From Heliocybe sulcata (taxonomy: Eukaryota; Basidiomycota; Agaricomycetes; Gloeophyllales; Gloeophyllaceae), in the NCBI GenBank assembly GCA_004369045.1, contig ML213513.1, positions 1,032,968 through 1,096,967 of the forward strand: a stretch of 64,000 bases of DNA, read 5' to 3'. Shown here piece by piece: positions 11,881 through 24,277 of this stretch. The notes below the pieces were generated by a model. The model worked only from the letters and a program-made list of their open reading frames with translations. It did not search any database and was not told where the DNA came from. Numbering within the stretch: the stretch's first letter is position 1; each line of letters begins with the position of its first letter. The position numbers and the translations under genes are program-made.

Positions 11881-13792
11881 ATGGTCCTCCATAACGCGTA
11901 AGTGCCACTTGCATGGCGGGGCTGTTTCATTGACAAGGACGCGATGTAGGATTGGGGCTATCTTCATTGGGTCGGTTATATCGACCACGTGAGTCTGGGG
12001 TCTTGGATCGTCTCGTTTGTGTATATTAACAGTTCGAGGCAGGTTGTACGGTGGTAGGTCTGCTGTGTATGCTTTATAACCTTCGACGCGTTGAACGTCC
12101 CCCAAGTTTCTTGGGCGCAGGTCTACTACTACTTCGGTCATTACAAGAAAGATCCTTGGTATTTGCGGCTCTTGGTGAGTCACTCTATACGTCGTCAAAG
12201 GGTCATAGGCAGATCGCTCCTTCAGGTCCTTGCCATCTGGGCAGCAAACACTGTCCATCAAGCCTTGATCTCGCATACGAGTCGGTACCCGCATGGTGGT
12301 CTGAACGAATATGAGTCTGATGTCGTTTCAGCCTACACGTATGCTATCACGAACTACGGCAACGAGATGATGCTGGACGCATTGGTTCGGTGAGTAACGA
12401 GCGCTCATCTCGTACGAGAAGCCTCCCATGCTCATGTTTCCAGGTCGCTGTTGGTGAGCCTCCAAGTGGGGGCTGTGTCGATTGCGTAGGAGGGCTAACT
12501 GCATCATAGGTCCAATTCATGTTCACAGTAAGGCTTTATTTACCATGTTCTCCGCTTTTACGTCGCTTAGTCGCGCATTGCAGGCTTTCACGGCTCTGAT
12601 GGCGCAGAGGTCAGTCTGAAGATATCCTTACCAGCCACGTCCTACTCATCGGCCTGTATATATCTTGCCAGTTTCTTCATCTATCATGTATGGCAAAGTG
12701 GGCCACTATCTCCCCTCCTCCTTTTGTATTCTCACCCGCCCCGCAGAGAACCCCAAAAATAACGTCCTTAGCGCAGCCATGGTGCGTCCGGTTCTCGCTT
12801 TTCCGAGATGCGCTGGTAGTCTTAACAATGTATCTGTAGCTCGCGATGGTTCTCGCTGGATTCGGTGAGTTTGGTCCGCCACTGGCGAAGATCTCAATAG
12901 TTGACTGTTTTGATAACGCTTCTAAGGCACTACTATTGGTGCGTTTCCATTCTCTTCCTCGGATGTCCGTGTTCTGAGCAGCTCTCAGTCTATGCCGCCC
13001 AGGGGTGCGTTACCTCTCTTCATCCTCTACCCTCCTATCTGACTCCATCCGTAGCCTTGAGATGGAGACGTTTCAACAACTCTACGCGTACAGAGTGAGA
13101 TGCTCTTCATATTGAGAAAGCGAGGGACGGCTCAGATGTTGCCCTAATAGCATCTTATCTTGGCCGCTAATATCTTCTCGGCGATTCCGAACCTCTATAT
13201 CACGGGCGCGTCGTGTTGGATGACTCGGTTCCAAAGGGGTGCGGATAGGTGCGATCTCGAAATGCTTAGTTGACATTGTGCTCATGTGGGATGATGATAA
13301 GTGATCCATTCGTCATCAACTCCGTACGTTGTTGCATGTGCAGATGATGCTTCGTCTTACCGCTCATGCAGGTTGTACTCGCCCTCGAGACGGGTCTGCC
13401 GTTTACGTGCGTCATTCTCTTCTTCCATGTTTCGTTTTACTAACATTTTACTTTGTAGCACTTTCTCAATACTCATGATGATAATGGTACGTCCTCATCC
13501 TACCATCCCGAACTAACGTGCAAGCTCACTTGCCCAGGGAATCGCCCTCCGCAACTCAATGGTCTACGTCTCCTTCCTCTTCATCCTAACCCGCCGTTCG
13601 TCTCCCCCTCTCCCGCCTCCTCGCCCCTTCTCACTCCATCCCTTGCTAGTCTACGTCAACTGCACGCTCTTCGTCCTCAACGCCCGCAAAAGCTCAAAAA
13701 GCGGGTCAGGGAGCGAGCCCGAAAAGCCCTCCATCTCGCGGCACAGGACGCGGTTGGACGGTCGGGTAGGTCTTACAGCACTGCCCGTGTAG
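11881..13792 (+). CDS. DUF6534-type seven-helix membrane protein, very intron-rich, one junction unresolved
   Basis: Exons are 11881-11897, 11938-11988, 12043-12064, 12121-12174, 12226-12280, 12332-12389, 12444-12453, 12510-12527, 12584-12609, 12672-12697, 12747-12781, 12840-12864, 12901-12938, 12982-13004, 13055-13094, 13151-13248, 13372-13406, 13459-13486, 13538-13595 and 13650-13792. The order of motifs is that of the family: GAIFIGSVISTTLYG, VYYYFGHYKKDPWYLRLLV, ANTVHQALISHT, YAITNYGN, AFTALMAQ and a final VYVNCTLFVLNARKS. These proteins are common in mushroom plasma membranes and their function is unknown. Phases agree everywhere except between 13248 and 13372, where a piece reading MMLRLTAHA seems to belong but does not join cleanly. 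That could mean an odd splice site or a frame break. Confidence 0.72.
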
Positions 13793-14137
13793 GCAGGGAT
13801 CGGCTGACCCCGCGCGTTCGGGCAGAATAACCCGGGCAATATCGCCATTCGGATCGATACGGTCCAGGAGTTCGCGCAGGATACAGGGGTGAGTGGGTCC
13901 CCCCCTCCGTGCGTGTGCCGTGCTGGAAGTTAATGATGGTTTTGTGAAGTCCCCTTTGGAGGACCCGTTCAAGCATTCGGTGCATACGCAGAGTGCGTAG
14001 GTTCACTATCACGCGGAAGACAAAAGCACGCGGCGAGGAAGCGCTCGCATATAGTCGAGGGGATGGTTAAGTCTCTCATTCTTGTCCATACAGCATTTGG
14101 AATACAAGTACAATATTGGTCTAGCGGAATCGTTGGG
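13793..14137. other. Convergent intergenic stretch
   Basis: Tail-to-tail spacer between the DUF6534 gene and the AKR7-type gene. Nothing further was seen. Confidence 0.5.
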
Positions 14138-15804
14138 TTAGTGGAAGTACGGCGCCGCGTAGGGCTTCACAGAGAGCCACGCTTCGTCCAAGACTTGCAG
14201 GACATCATCCGCTAGCCAACACCACCACGTCAGTACTAGCCAAGCACCTAATTCTAGTAAGACTTACGCAGCGGGCCTTTCTCCAAATCCACCAAGTTCT
14301 GCGTCACGGTACATCAGATCCGACGGTATCAGTATGGGTGGCATAATTTACCTGCTCGATGTGCTTGACGCTAGACGCGCCGATGAGCACGGCGTCGCCG
14401 TACTCGCGCTTCATGAGGCTGTGGTGCGAGACCCAGCGCAGCGCGATCTCGGCCATCGTCAGGTTATGCGTGGCCGCGACAGCTTCGACGGCCTCGAGGG
14501 CTTTGAAGTAGGGTTCTTTCCAGTACCTGGTCGCATGTCAGTATCATCCTCCGGGGACTTGAGGTGAGGGGTTACCGTTGGCGGTAGCTCTAATGCGCGA
14601 TATATATGTGAGGATGAGATGGTGAAGATGGGTGGAAGGTCGGATACGTACCCTGCCCTGGCCCTTCTCGGGGTCGAATCGGGAACCTGGTTCGACTTGG
14701 TTATCAGAGGACTTGTATCGGCCGGTGAAGAAGCCGCCTCCGACTGAAGGAAAGGGAATGCAGGTCAGAGAAAACGGTTGACTTCTCTGAGGGTGGGCGT
14801 ACGCGGGTTGAACTCGTAGAACGCGATACCGTATTTGCGGAGACAGGGGAATAATTCGGGCTCGACGCTCCTGCGAAGAGACGATTGAGTGAGGCTATAG
14901 TCGGGGTACTTGCGTATGCTCACCGGTGCATGGCGTTGTATATGCCTTGATAAGCTGTCGGTTGGATATATCCATTCGCCCTACAGATCGCCACCATCTC
15001 GGCCACTTCCCATCTGCAGAACACGTGAGACATTTGATAGCGGGATGATACGCGTAGCTCACGCCATGTAGTTGCTGATACCGAAACGCTTGAAGTAGCC
15101 CTCTTTGTAGAGATCGTTGACTGCTTTCAAGGTGACGTCGTATGGAGTGGTGCGGTCTGGGCCGTGGAGGTACCACATATCAATTTGGCTTGTGCGGTAT
15201 ATGAGGTTTGGGAGAAGATGTAGTCGCAGGTGGAGTCTTACTTTGTGTTGAGAGCTTTGAGTGAGGCTAGCAAGTGGGTCCGCAGATCCTGGGTTTTGAT
15301 CAGTATCGGGAGCAACCAGAGGAAGGAAGAGTAGAATCACTTCCGGAGCATGAGTAATCACTGCTAGGCCGTCCCTCTTCATCCGATGTTGGGCGGCCTG
15401 TGCAATCTGTTAACGCAAGTAGAACCCATTTCTTGGTCCCCTTACCGCACTAGGGTACAACTTCGTATCCATGACCAAGCCACGCTTCTGCCAGTTGATT
15501 TTACCCAAGTATTCCTCGCTCGTTCCACCACAGTAAACGCGCGCAGTGTCGATCTGCGTACCAGACTCATGAGTACTGGCCTGCAACATGTTATTGGCTG
15601 GACGATACCTCATAATGCCCGTGTGCTTGAAACACGTCCAGGATAGCCTCAACGTCCTTCAAATCATGCACACGAGCTTGTTCCTTTCCTTCCTCTCCGA
15701 AAGTCATAGCGCCCTGAGGTAGTTTCGAAATCAGGCTAGCTCTGATAAGAGCGATCTCTGGCGCTTGCCATGACAATATTGAGAGCGCTCTTCTGGGTCG
15801 CCAT
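14138..15804 (-). CDS. AKR7-type (aflatoxin aldehyde reductase-like) aldo-keto reductase, 333 aa
   Basis: Thirteen exons on the minus strand (15804-15769, 15713-15609, 15553-15446, 15397-15362, 15288-15242, 15188-15063, 15013-14924, 14870-14803, 14743-14652, 14589-14576, 14526-14352, 14298-14268, 14211-14138) give one open frame of family-typical length. Landmarks are D49 and Y54 (IDTARVY), K78 (TKLYP), H119 (WYLHGPD), FKRFGISNY, PTAYQGIYNAMHR and LIGASSVKHIEQNL. The enzyme group reduces dialdehydes and ketoaldehydes with NADPH. Intron 1 starts with GC rather than GT (GCAAGC, 15768-15714, ending CTCAG). The only residues that look unlike the family are the 12 encoded by exon 4, which stand where other members have a helix-linking segment. 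Confidence 0.88.
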
Positions 15805-16917
15805 GATGGAGGTGAGAGGGAGCGCATAACTCTGCACGGGCCGCTATATATGCAGCGATAAGACGCGGCTTGTTATTCATGGCGTCGGCAGCCGTGCTGG
15901 AATGCGATTCGGAGCCTATGTATAACGAGCATATCACGTGCTGGAATGCGCCGTGACAAGTCGCGATTGTGACCTGCCTATCTTCAGTGCCACTGCCACT
16001 TAAGACAGAGCCGGGGGTGCCGTTGACGATACAGCTGTGCAGTTACCGTAGAATCGCTGCAAGCCAATATTGAGGAACGAGTGAAAAACCACATACTGTA
16101 ATGTGCCACCCCGTCCTATCGTGCACTAGGTCAGATACCCACCATATGCCACATCCCTCGAGTTCGTCATCCTGAGCTTTCGTACTAGACGTGATAATAA
16201 ATGACCTGAAACATTGAACATGACGCGCACGTAATAGCCCTTCCAGACCGAGCATATCTTCATGCAGGGTAGGCGAACGTGCCTATCGGGGTGCGAGATA
16301 TTCTTCAGCTCCCTGATGGTTCTGGTAGATAATCAGTACAGAGGTGCTTTGACGGTATATGTAGGCGACCCACCTGATTTGGAGGAGCGAGTGCATTTTC
16401 TGAGTAAACGCCTGACAGGGCTAGAGACGGGATACCGGGGTTATGCGAAGCGAGGAGCAAATGCCCTGGCTATACAACGGCGAATCAAGTGTACCAGTTC
16501 TCACTTTTCAGTAGGGATACTTGCGTAATAAAATTGTGATACCGTTCCCAGTCCAAATGTTGGTCGGAGTTGTCGGAGTTCCAAGCCCTGACATCAGGGA
16601 GCTGACTAGTGACGGGCCTCAAAACGGACAGCCCAGATATTTAAGGCACTTTAATGCGACTCGTTGCACACATTATAGAACAGAACCCCTTGGAAGGTAC
16701 AACTAGGAGGACTGTGCAGCGTTCATCCTCGCATATCCGCCGTTGTCTGTCATGTCGGAGTTGTATGGGTTTAATCTCCGATAGGCCAAGGCCACATTGT
16801 GATGGATCGGTGCACGGTCCTCCTCTGCCTGTCCTTTGACACATCCTCGTCCAGCTCGCATTAGAACCTTTCTTGAAGTACTCTTGCGCATATCAGAAGC
16901 ATAGCCATAACTTCACA
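15805..16917. other. Divergent intergenic stretch
   Basis: Head-to-head spacer between the AKR7-type gene and the first cyclin-like gene, so it should contain both promoters. An open frame at 16262-16528 (+) has no recognised domain. Confidence 0.45.
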
Positions 16918-18713
16918 ATGCCACCCAAACGATCCCTCTCCGATGCCTCCGACGCGACTCCAGACAAACGGCCACGGCTCGAGACAACGTTGGGTCCGTG
17001 CGGATGCTTAGCCTTAATATGTGCCTCCCGTGGGCCGGAAGATGAAGAAGACGAGGAAGAGCATGCAGAAAAGGATGTTGAGAGCGACTATCCCAAAGTC
17101 TTCCACCCAGACGCTCGCGACCTCTTCCGCCTGCTAGACGTCGGTATCGATCATCTTCCTTACCAAGGAATTGAACTAACCTGAGATCTGGCATCGCAGA
17201 ACAAGAATACCAATGCCATGCGCGGCATGGAGGATAATGGAGTGGACTTCGAGAAGCGAGCCCAGACGGTAGACTGGATCATGCAGATGGGAGTCGCCTT
17301 GGAACTTTTGCCAGAGGCCTTGCATTTGGCGATCTGCGTTCTGGATGGGTTCCTCTCAAAGGAACATGACCAAGCTGAATCAGCGGATGCTGAGGCTGAC
17401 CGGGTCGACGACAGACTCCTTGGATGCGGTTGTTTGATGGTGGGATCCAAGATGGTCGGGGGAGCAGCCAAACCCCTCAGTGTGAGCAAACTACTTGCCT
17501 GCTGTGAGAAGACAGGTGCCGTGCTGTACGAGCCGGAAGAATGCATCATGATGGAGAAGAAAGTATTGATAGCCATCAGATGGGCCGCACGATACCTGAC
17601 GATCCAAGAGTGTCTTGATGGTCTCTACACCACGTACCAGCTCGAGGAGGAGAAACTCCAGCGGCTTTCCATCTTCCTCGGGCTCCTTACGACGATCTAC
17701 GTTGGATTTGTGGAATACCGAGTTTCCGTTGTGGCACATGGAGTGCTACTCCTTGCGTCGCGAATCCTGCAGTTGCCACTCCAGCTTTGCGAGGGAGCTG
17801 CGATGATGGCGGACGAGATTGCTTTCCAGTTGAAGGACTTCCTCTTGTGGGAACACTTCGAGATTAGGCCGGGGCTGCGTACAATGGACGCGAAGACATC
17901 AGAATTCTTGTTAAAATACATCTCGGGTGGGTTGATAATCTTGTTACTTGCGCCTTGACCTCTAACTGCTGTGCAGAGTGCAGAGCAGCCGGCGAAAGAT
18001 CGACGGATGACTCCAACGAGGAACAGTCACATGAAGCTGTAGCGGATTCCGAAGATGCGGTAGACAGCGTTGTCCAGCAGACTGGAAATCGGGAAAACTA
18101 CCATGATGAAGACTCTTCCTCCGCAGCGACCCCAGCGAACTCGCAGGCAGAATCTATGGACGACTCCCAGTCAACCACAAATTCACGTGCGAGTCGCGAA
18201 GGCGCCGCAGTCCCCAATAACGGCCCTCATGACTCTGACTCACGCAATGATACGGCGACTGAAGAATACAAGACAGAGGTGCCCAGAACAGTGGACGTCA
18301 CCTTGACAAGATATGTAAGCCGCGGGACCGAAACACCTCGCCTCGTCGCTCCGGTTGAGACACCTGCGGTTTGCCCCACTGTCATTTCGCTCTCAGGAGA
18401 GGAGAAGCGTCTTTTGCGCCAAGATGAAGAGCTATCGGACGCGCTGTCATCAGAGGTGGAGGTCGATGAGCGTCGGGGCGCTTCTGGTCAGAGCGGGGAA
18501 GAGGCTGCAAGGACTGCGCGGCATCGGGAGGTTGGAATTCAGGCGTCTTGGGTCGAAGTGCAAGACATAGTTGAACCACTGAAGAGGAGCGACAACAAGG
18601 AAGATGCCACTGGGAAGCCCATGCAGGAGCTTAGGCGCCATGGAGGTATCATCGCCGTCTCAGCAGCCATAGACGATGGGATGGGAGGCAGCAGCGAGTT
18701 AGCACTCACCTGA
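16918..18713 (+). CDS. Divergent cyclin-like protein 1, 561 aa
   Basis: Exons are 16918-17139, 17200-17926 and 17977-18713. The N-terminus is MPPKRS followed by an acidic stretch (EDEEDEEEHAE). A cyclin fold follows at about residues 82-200: KRAQTVDWIMQMGVALELLP, ALHLAICVLDGFLS and LMVGSK. A second fold-like part (YLTIQECLDGLYTTYQ, VVAHGVLLLASRILQLPLQL) runs to about residue 310. The remaining 250 residues are a disordered acidic, Ser/Thr-rich tail. Cyclins activate CDKs. Here the lysine of the usual KFEE motif is kept (GSK) but the acidic residues after it are not, and the MRAIL patch is replaced by KRAQT. CDK binding is therefore uncertain. The first intron (after codon 74, phase 0) matches the other three long genes of the cluster. 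Confidence 0.75.
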
Positions 18714-20702
18714 GCGCCCTCTATACGCAAACGACGTAGTAGATCTAATAGCCCTCCCCTGGTCCGTCGGATGTGCTTGGTTGTGGTGGGCGTGTCCATG
18801 GGAGCATGATTCGTGGCGGCGAATGGTAGACGCCCAGTCGCAAAGACCTAGTGATCGTGGATTAAGTACCAAATGTTGTGTTAGCATTCGAATGGGACTT
18901 CGTTGAGTCGGTCAAGACACTTTTCTCTCGTTCCAAAGCATGTAGCATGTGCAGGGAAGCAGTGGAAACGACGCTCGGCGCCTATTTAAGAGAAAAACCA
19001 CGGCTGTTGCCGAGACATGACCGCACATCTGATAGGCTCGTTGATCTACCACTCCCATTCCATTATTTGGGCACAAGACAGTAGCTGTTACGGTAATACT
19101 TTGCTATGACAGTAGAACGGTTATATGACTGCTCGCGCCAATACAACCGAGATGATTCAAATCGTCTGGCTGCACATCAGATAGACGTGAGTTAGCCTGT
19201 TAGCCATTCTTCAGACTTCCGGATCTTATATCGTGGCACTCCTGATTCTTGCGCCCTTTACAATTATGTGTCACTACTGGTATTGACACAATGTTTCACA
19301 GTATTGTGATCCGTGCACAACGGCTGTGGCTCACTGGCCCGTTGGCTGATCAAGCGCCTGATGTGCCACAGGGGCGTCACTTATCAGAACGACGCATCGG
19401 ACGCGCGATTACATTGGTCGCCTCCCTTTGCATTGGTCTCCCTCCCCCGCCCACTCGACATCCAGGAATTACTGTTCATCTGTTCACGTTCAATCTAGCA
19501 GCTCTTCCAGGAATACAGGACCCGTGGCTGTTGCACGCCGCCTCCCATATCGAAGGCACATCAGAATCGCGCTGAGCGTCATGGTCCACATTTATTATAG
19601 TGGCGAATCCGTTGAACGCGTAAAGCTCCATAAACAAGAGCGAGTCATCTCAGTCCTCGTGGAGGACAGCGCCGACTGATGGATGCTTTTCACCAGGCGG
19701 TCTCGCTGCCCTTGTACTCTAGACATGATGCACGTCCCCGTCGCCACCGATGAGTTCCACTGAATGAGTAGACAAAGTAAGACGTCTGCTTTGTGGCTCT
19801 GAAACGTGCTCACCATCGTCTCCCTGCTGTAGGAAGTCGGAGGTCCACTTGGAGAGGCGTTGTGGTATGGAGAAAGCGCTCTGTTTTAAGCGAGATAACT
19901 GTCACTCCCGTCATCCACAGTATGATCTTCTAACCACGATGTTAAGAGTGGTGGCTTAGATATTACACGGCAGTCTATCTCTGCAGGCGACCGTTGCTGT
20001 ATATGATGCTTGCTTATGACGCAGCCTATCTGGACCAGCCTCTCCGGGCTTACGTTCAATCAAATGTGAGTCCCGTTGCCGCTTTCTCTAAGTCCCGGAC
20101 ATGAATTGAAAGAGCAATCTGCGTGACTCTATTCTTCAGGAAGCATTATCTCCCACAGTATGCTGGTATATTTCTTAATATTCCAGGCGCAAGGAGCTTG
20201 TACACTTGCACTGTCTTCCTCTGACCCGGGTATACATGTCCAAAACCGGCTTGACGAATGAGCAAAACGCTCCGTCGGTGCCACCCTGAGTATCGCGTAG
20301 CCTGATCTCAAGATCTTATGCACATCCTGAGACTGGTAATGACCCATCTCAACCCAAGCGTCGCGTAAGGTAACTTATGAAGCCTTTTCTTTGCCATTGA
20401 ACGTGGGAGATAAGCGGTGGCAGCTGGAAATAATCAAACTGCCGGTCATTCCCCAGAAGCGGCGGTAGAAATAAAAGGAAATGATATCTAGCACTACATG
20501 TGCACATTCACTACTGTACAGCCGAATCATACAATGTTCAAACAACAGTCCCAGCCGTCCTACATATTTGATGACATAAGATATACTAGGAAGTAGCACT
20601 TCGGCCACGCCCGAGGTCTGGCTCTCTGCCTGCGACCATTGTCATTGTTCATCTCTGGCCACGCCAGGACCTCCCCACTCCCCACCACGTCTCATACTCG
20701 CA
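18714..20702. other. Long intergenic stretch
   Basis: Two kilobases with only short open frames on both strands. No family, RNA gene or clear repeat was recognised. Confidence 0.45.
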
Positions 20703-21847
20703 ATGAGCGACCATTCCTCTGACAACAAGCGTAGAAGGGAGGCTTCCCCTCCTCCGTCATCCAATCAAAAGCGGCGACTTGCCTCGGATTGTTGCTCAGA
20801 CGCGCTCTCATCGGCGTCGCCGTCAGTCGCTATTGACGAAAAGCACGAGGACTTTGAGCGACTCACAACGGACCGAAAGAACATGTTACATTATATGCTC
20901 AAGACGGAGGTTCGTACTCCATCGTTTGTGGCACGACCGGAGGGCTGAGGCCAGTCATCCTCCAGAGTAGATACGTCCGCACCAAAAACACAGTGACCAT
21001 GCATGCTACTCTCGACTTTCCGCTACGCCAGGCCGCAATTAATTATGCGTTTCAAATACACCGCAGACTCCAGCTAATGCCCGACGTCCTCTTCCTCGGC
21101 GTCAACCTCTTCGACCGGTTTCTCGCTTCCAAAACATGCCACCCGCACGAGCTTCCCCTGGTAATGGCTGCATCCATATGGATAGCAGCGCATTTCCTGC
21201 AACACGAGGACACGGAGCATACTAATGAGGACATCAACTTTTATTGCCACCGGGACGCGATCGTGCCCCTGCTTCCGGGCTGCACAAAGCGGCATCTGCT
21301 CGACATGAAGCGTGAAATCCTCCTGGCTCTCGATTACAGGCTTCATTGCCCCACTGTCTTAGATTTTATTGCCGTGCTAGGAGAGGCAAGGGATCAGGAT
21401 GAGGACGCCGAAGCGCTCACGATGTTCATAATCCAAATTACACTGTACAACTATGACTTTATCTCTATCCGTCCCTCGGCAATCGCCCTCGCCTCGTTCT
21501 ACCTCGCCGAAAGGATCTGCGGGAACATCAAGGCTTGCGCTTTATTTCTCACGGACGAGGCGAAGGAGGTCGTAAACGTGCTGGAACACTTCATGGAGCA
21601 CCATTTTGTGTACGCTGGTGAATGTCTGCCAGGATACTTGGTGGACAAGTTTAGCCATCCCGACTATCGCCGCGTGGCCGTTCTGGCTAGGCACTACTAT
21701 AAGAGGAGGTGCAGGGAGTTTAATAGATGCATCTCCATTGTACCTCTGCCGAGATGGGCAGTTCGTTCCTCGAAAGCGCTCGGTATGGAAGAGAGGGTAG
21801 CCAAGCCGGAACCGCAGGAAGTTGGTGGTGGGCACGAACGTACTTAA
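20703..21847 (+). CDS. Divergent B-type cyclin-like protein 2, 362 aa
   Basis: Exons are 20703-20909 and 20966-21847. After a basic, Ser-rich N-terminus (NKRRREASPPPSSNQKRRL) the first cyclin fold reads IHRRLQLMPDVLFLGVNLFDRFLA (about residues 100-123), then MAASIWIAAHF. The helix LDMKREILLALDYRLHCPT is the usual helix-5 block (ExxIL...L.....P.). The second fold reads RPSAIALASFYLAERICG (about 220-237). The pattern is closest to B-type cyclins. The lysine expected after IAA is His, and no KFEE-like acids follow, so CDK contact may be weak or lost. The intron after codon 69, phase 0, matches the paralogues. Cell-cycle control is the family role; the role here is open. Confidence 0.78.
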
Positions 21848-22266
21848 TCGGCTGTACGGGGTAAAGGAGACATTGAAGCTTGTGTGTTGTGGATGTATTA
21901 ATGCTTCGTATGTAACTGCGTATGTAAAAGTATATGTACTTCGAGTAGCTTGTAGAGTCTAGACTTCGGGTTCCGTGTATGCTTCTCGATCACATCTTTT
22001 CGAGACCATACTCTATATGCAACAAAGTGCCAGGAGCTCGCAATATTGTTGTGCTCGATTGGCTGAGCTGTGGCCAGGCGTTGGGGCGTTGGAGATATAT
22101 ACGACACGCGACACATCACGTGTCACCGTGATTCCCGCTAGCCGGACAGGTCACGATCACATGACACGAACCACGGCGTGTCGCAGCAACTCGCGTCTTC
22201 GTCCGCTCCTTGGGCCTTGGGCCACATCCTCCAAGTGCACCGGCGCTATCCGCCTACCAAGCCATC
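21848..22266. other. Intergenic stretch
   Basis: Short spacer between two same-strand genes of the cyclin-like cluster. Nothing was seen beyond the expected promoter. Confidence 0.45.
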
Positions 22267-22854
22267 ATGGATACGAGTGCCTTTTCAGGCATGCATCCCA
22301 TACTGGAAGAGCTCAACCGGATAGACCCATCCATCGACCGCCAGCTCCTCGAAGACGGCGTCGGCATCACCGGCCACAAATCCGCTGAAGGCTGGCTCCT
22401 CGACTACGCCACGCACGCAAAAGACACGTCCTACATAAAACGCGTAGCGGCAGTCCTAATCTCCTTCACATCGAACTACCACATCTTCCACCCCTGGCCG
22501 CCCGACATCATCGCTCTGGGCGCGCTCATGATGTCCAGGCACCTCTGCGGCGCGGGGCGGGGCCCGCCGATGAAGCAGGACGAGGAGGCGTTGGAGGTTA
22601 TGACGACGATTGATAGGACGCTTAGGAACGAGCATAGCTTGATGCCTGAGGAGGTGTATGAAGTGAATCCGAGGAGCAGCCATTGGGAGATGCTGTATCG
22701 CCTGGACGAGTTCTATGAGGATTGGAGAGACGAGCTGGAGCCTGTGCCGAGGACTTTGGAGATTTATAGGAGTGGGCCTACGTCTGCGGATTATAGATCT
22801 GGGAAGGCGAGGAGACCGGCTGTGACGCTTATGCACTTCCCGGATCGTATTTAG
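22267..22854 (+). CDS. Short protein resembling the C-terminal cyclin fold only, 195 aa
   Basis: Single exon with good codon use. At about residues 57-100 it reads YIKRVAAVLISFTSNYHIF, then PPDIIALGALMMSRHLCG. This follows the same order and spacing as the second fold of cyclin-like protein 2 (MFIIQITLYNYDFISIRPS, AIALASFYLAERICG). No first-fold motif precedes it. The C-terminal 80 residues (LMPEEVYEV, YRLDEFYEDWRDELEPVP) match the minus-strand gene at 28512-29171 in pattern. My reading is that both come from a cyclin-like ancestor that lost the CDK-binding first fold. A separate uncharacterised family is the alternative. Confidence 0.6.
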   Translation: MDTSAFSGMHPILEELNRIDPSIDRQLLEDGVGITGHKSAEGWLLDYATHAKDTSYIKRVAAVLISFTSNYHIFHPWPPDIIALGALMMSRHLCGAGRGPPMKQDEEALEVMTTIDRTLRNEHSLMPEEVYEVNPRSSHWEMLYRLDEFYEDWRDELEPVPRTLEIYRSGPTSADYRSGKARRPAVTLMHFPDRI

Positions 22855-23539
22855 TCGACTCGCGGTCAGTGGGTGTTTTCTCTGCACTTTATCGTGCAGC
22901 GTGCTCATAATCTTTTAGAGTGTGTGCTGCCACCAGGAGCATCTGCTCCTTTCCGTGGATTGTTCCATCCAAGGTTAGCGGCCATCTATCAGGTTCTGCC
23001 GGAACTGAGTGAATTGATCGTACATCTAACACTTTCAGATCGCTGTACGACATCCATTATGCTTCATCTGTATTGCGTCAAGATCCCCGCCGACGCTTTG
23101 AATTTCTCGTGAACACGTCTCGCTTGCTCTTGATCCAATTGCGTAGTCGTCTGCGTAGCTGTAGCCATCTCCCTGCCTATGTTGACATTTACTCTCGGAT
23201 CTCACTTGTATTATAATGTAGTGTGTACAATTCCTAGAGACCATGTCTGTACACGATGTGGCTCGCCATATACTTACCCGAAACAATCAAACCAAGTATC
23301 CACACAGGCATCATCTTATGTGAGCGCACGTTCAGGCAAGAGATTGAGTCAAAGACCGGTTATGACCAATTACACAACGGTAAATTACAGCAGACCAAAT
23401 ATGTCCAAGAAAAGAGTGTAGTACGACAGGAGTGGGGGAGAGCGTAGTTGCTCAAGTAATCCGGGTGCTCAGTCCTCGATAAATCCGCAGCGACAAATAG
23501 AAGTCGTAGTCCTCGTACACGGTACCGCCAAGCTCGTGT
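22855..23539. other. Convergent intergenic stretch
   Basis: Tail-to-tail spacer between the short cyclin-fold gene and a secreted-protein gene. Only short frames were seen. Confidence 0.45.
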
Positions 23540-24277
23540 CTAGTAAGAACCGGCCATATGAAGCGTGACAGCGTAGCAGCTGTCATGGTCGTAGGCATCG
23601 TTACCAGTCGTCGCATCATAGACGAGGATGTCCTTGGCAATGGTCGAGCTCGAGTTGGCGCTGGCGCTCTCGCGGCAGATGGAGAAGAGGTCCTCGTGCG
23701 TGTTCAGCGCAAGGATGGGCAGATCGTAGTGCGCGTTGCTGGTGCTTGGCTGTCAAGCCCGAAGTTAGAGATCTCAATGACAGTGAGGAACCGCAAGGGG
23801 ACGTACGATGGCGCAGAACACCTGCGCGGGGGTGGCCGGGGCGGAGCAGTTTCCGGAGAAGCTAACTGGTGCCCCAGCGTCCGCGCCGAGGGACATGGGC
23901 GCACAGTCGGGCGCGCTGGGCTCGTTCGCCCTCAGCGCTCCGTGGATGAGGGTGAAGTTCGGGAAGCTTCCGATGGTGCTGGGTTCAGTATCATAGGTCT
24001 GCATCTCTCCGCTCAACCAACCACTCGCCGTATAAGAAGGTAAGCAAGCACTCACCGCAACCCTGAATATCCCAGCGCCGGCCCCATCGCTCGCGGGGCT
24101 CAGCACGATCTGCGTCCCGACCGAGTCGGTGGAGGTGTTATGGGCCTCCAGCGTGAAGTTGTACGCCACGTCGTAGGCGGCGCCGCCGAGGCCGTCGCAC
24201 CATGCTCCGCTGGATTGGCGGGTTTTGAGGGACGCTGCGACGAGAGGTGCGGCTGCGAGTGCGAGGAGAGCGAACAT
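23540..24277 (-). CDS. Small secreted protein A, 207 aa
   Basis: Exons on the minus strand are 24277-24056, 23998-23807 and 23749-23540, all joined in phase 0. A signal peptide is clear (MFALLALAAAPLVAAS). The mature protein starts with GAWCDGLGGAAYDVAYNFTLEA. It has several N-glycosylation sites (NFT, NTS, NCS) and six cysteines after the signal peptide, and ends near DHDSCYAVTLHMAG. It is not a family I can name. The gene 0.6 kb upstream encodes a clear paralogue with the same three-exon plan. A secreted or wall-associated role is inferred from the signal peptide only. Confidence 0.78.
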
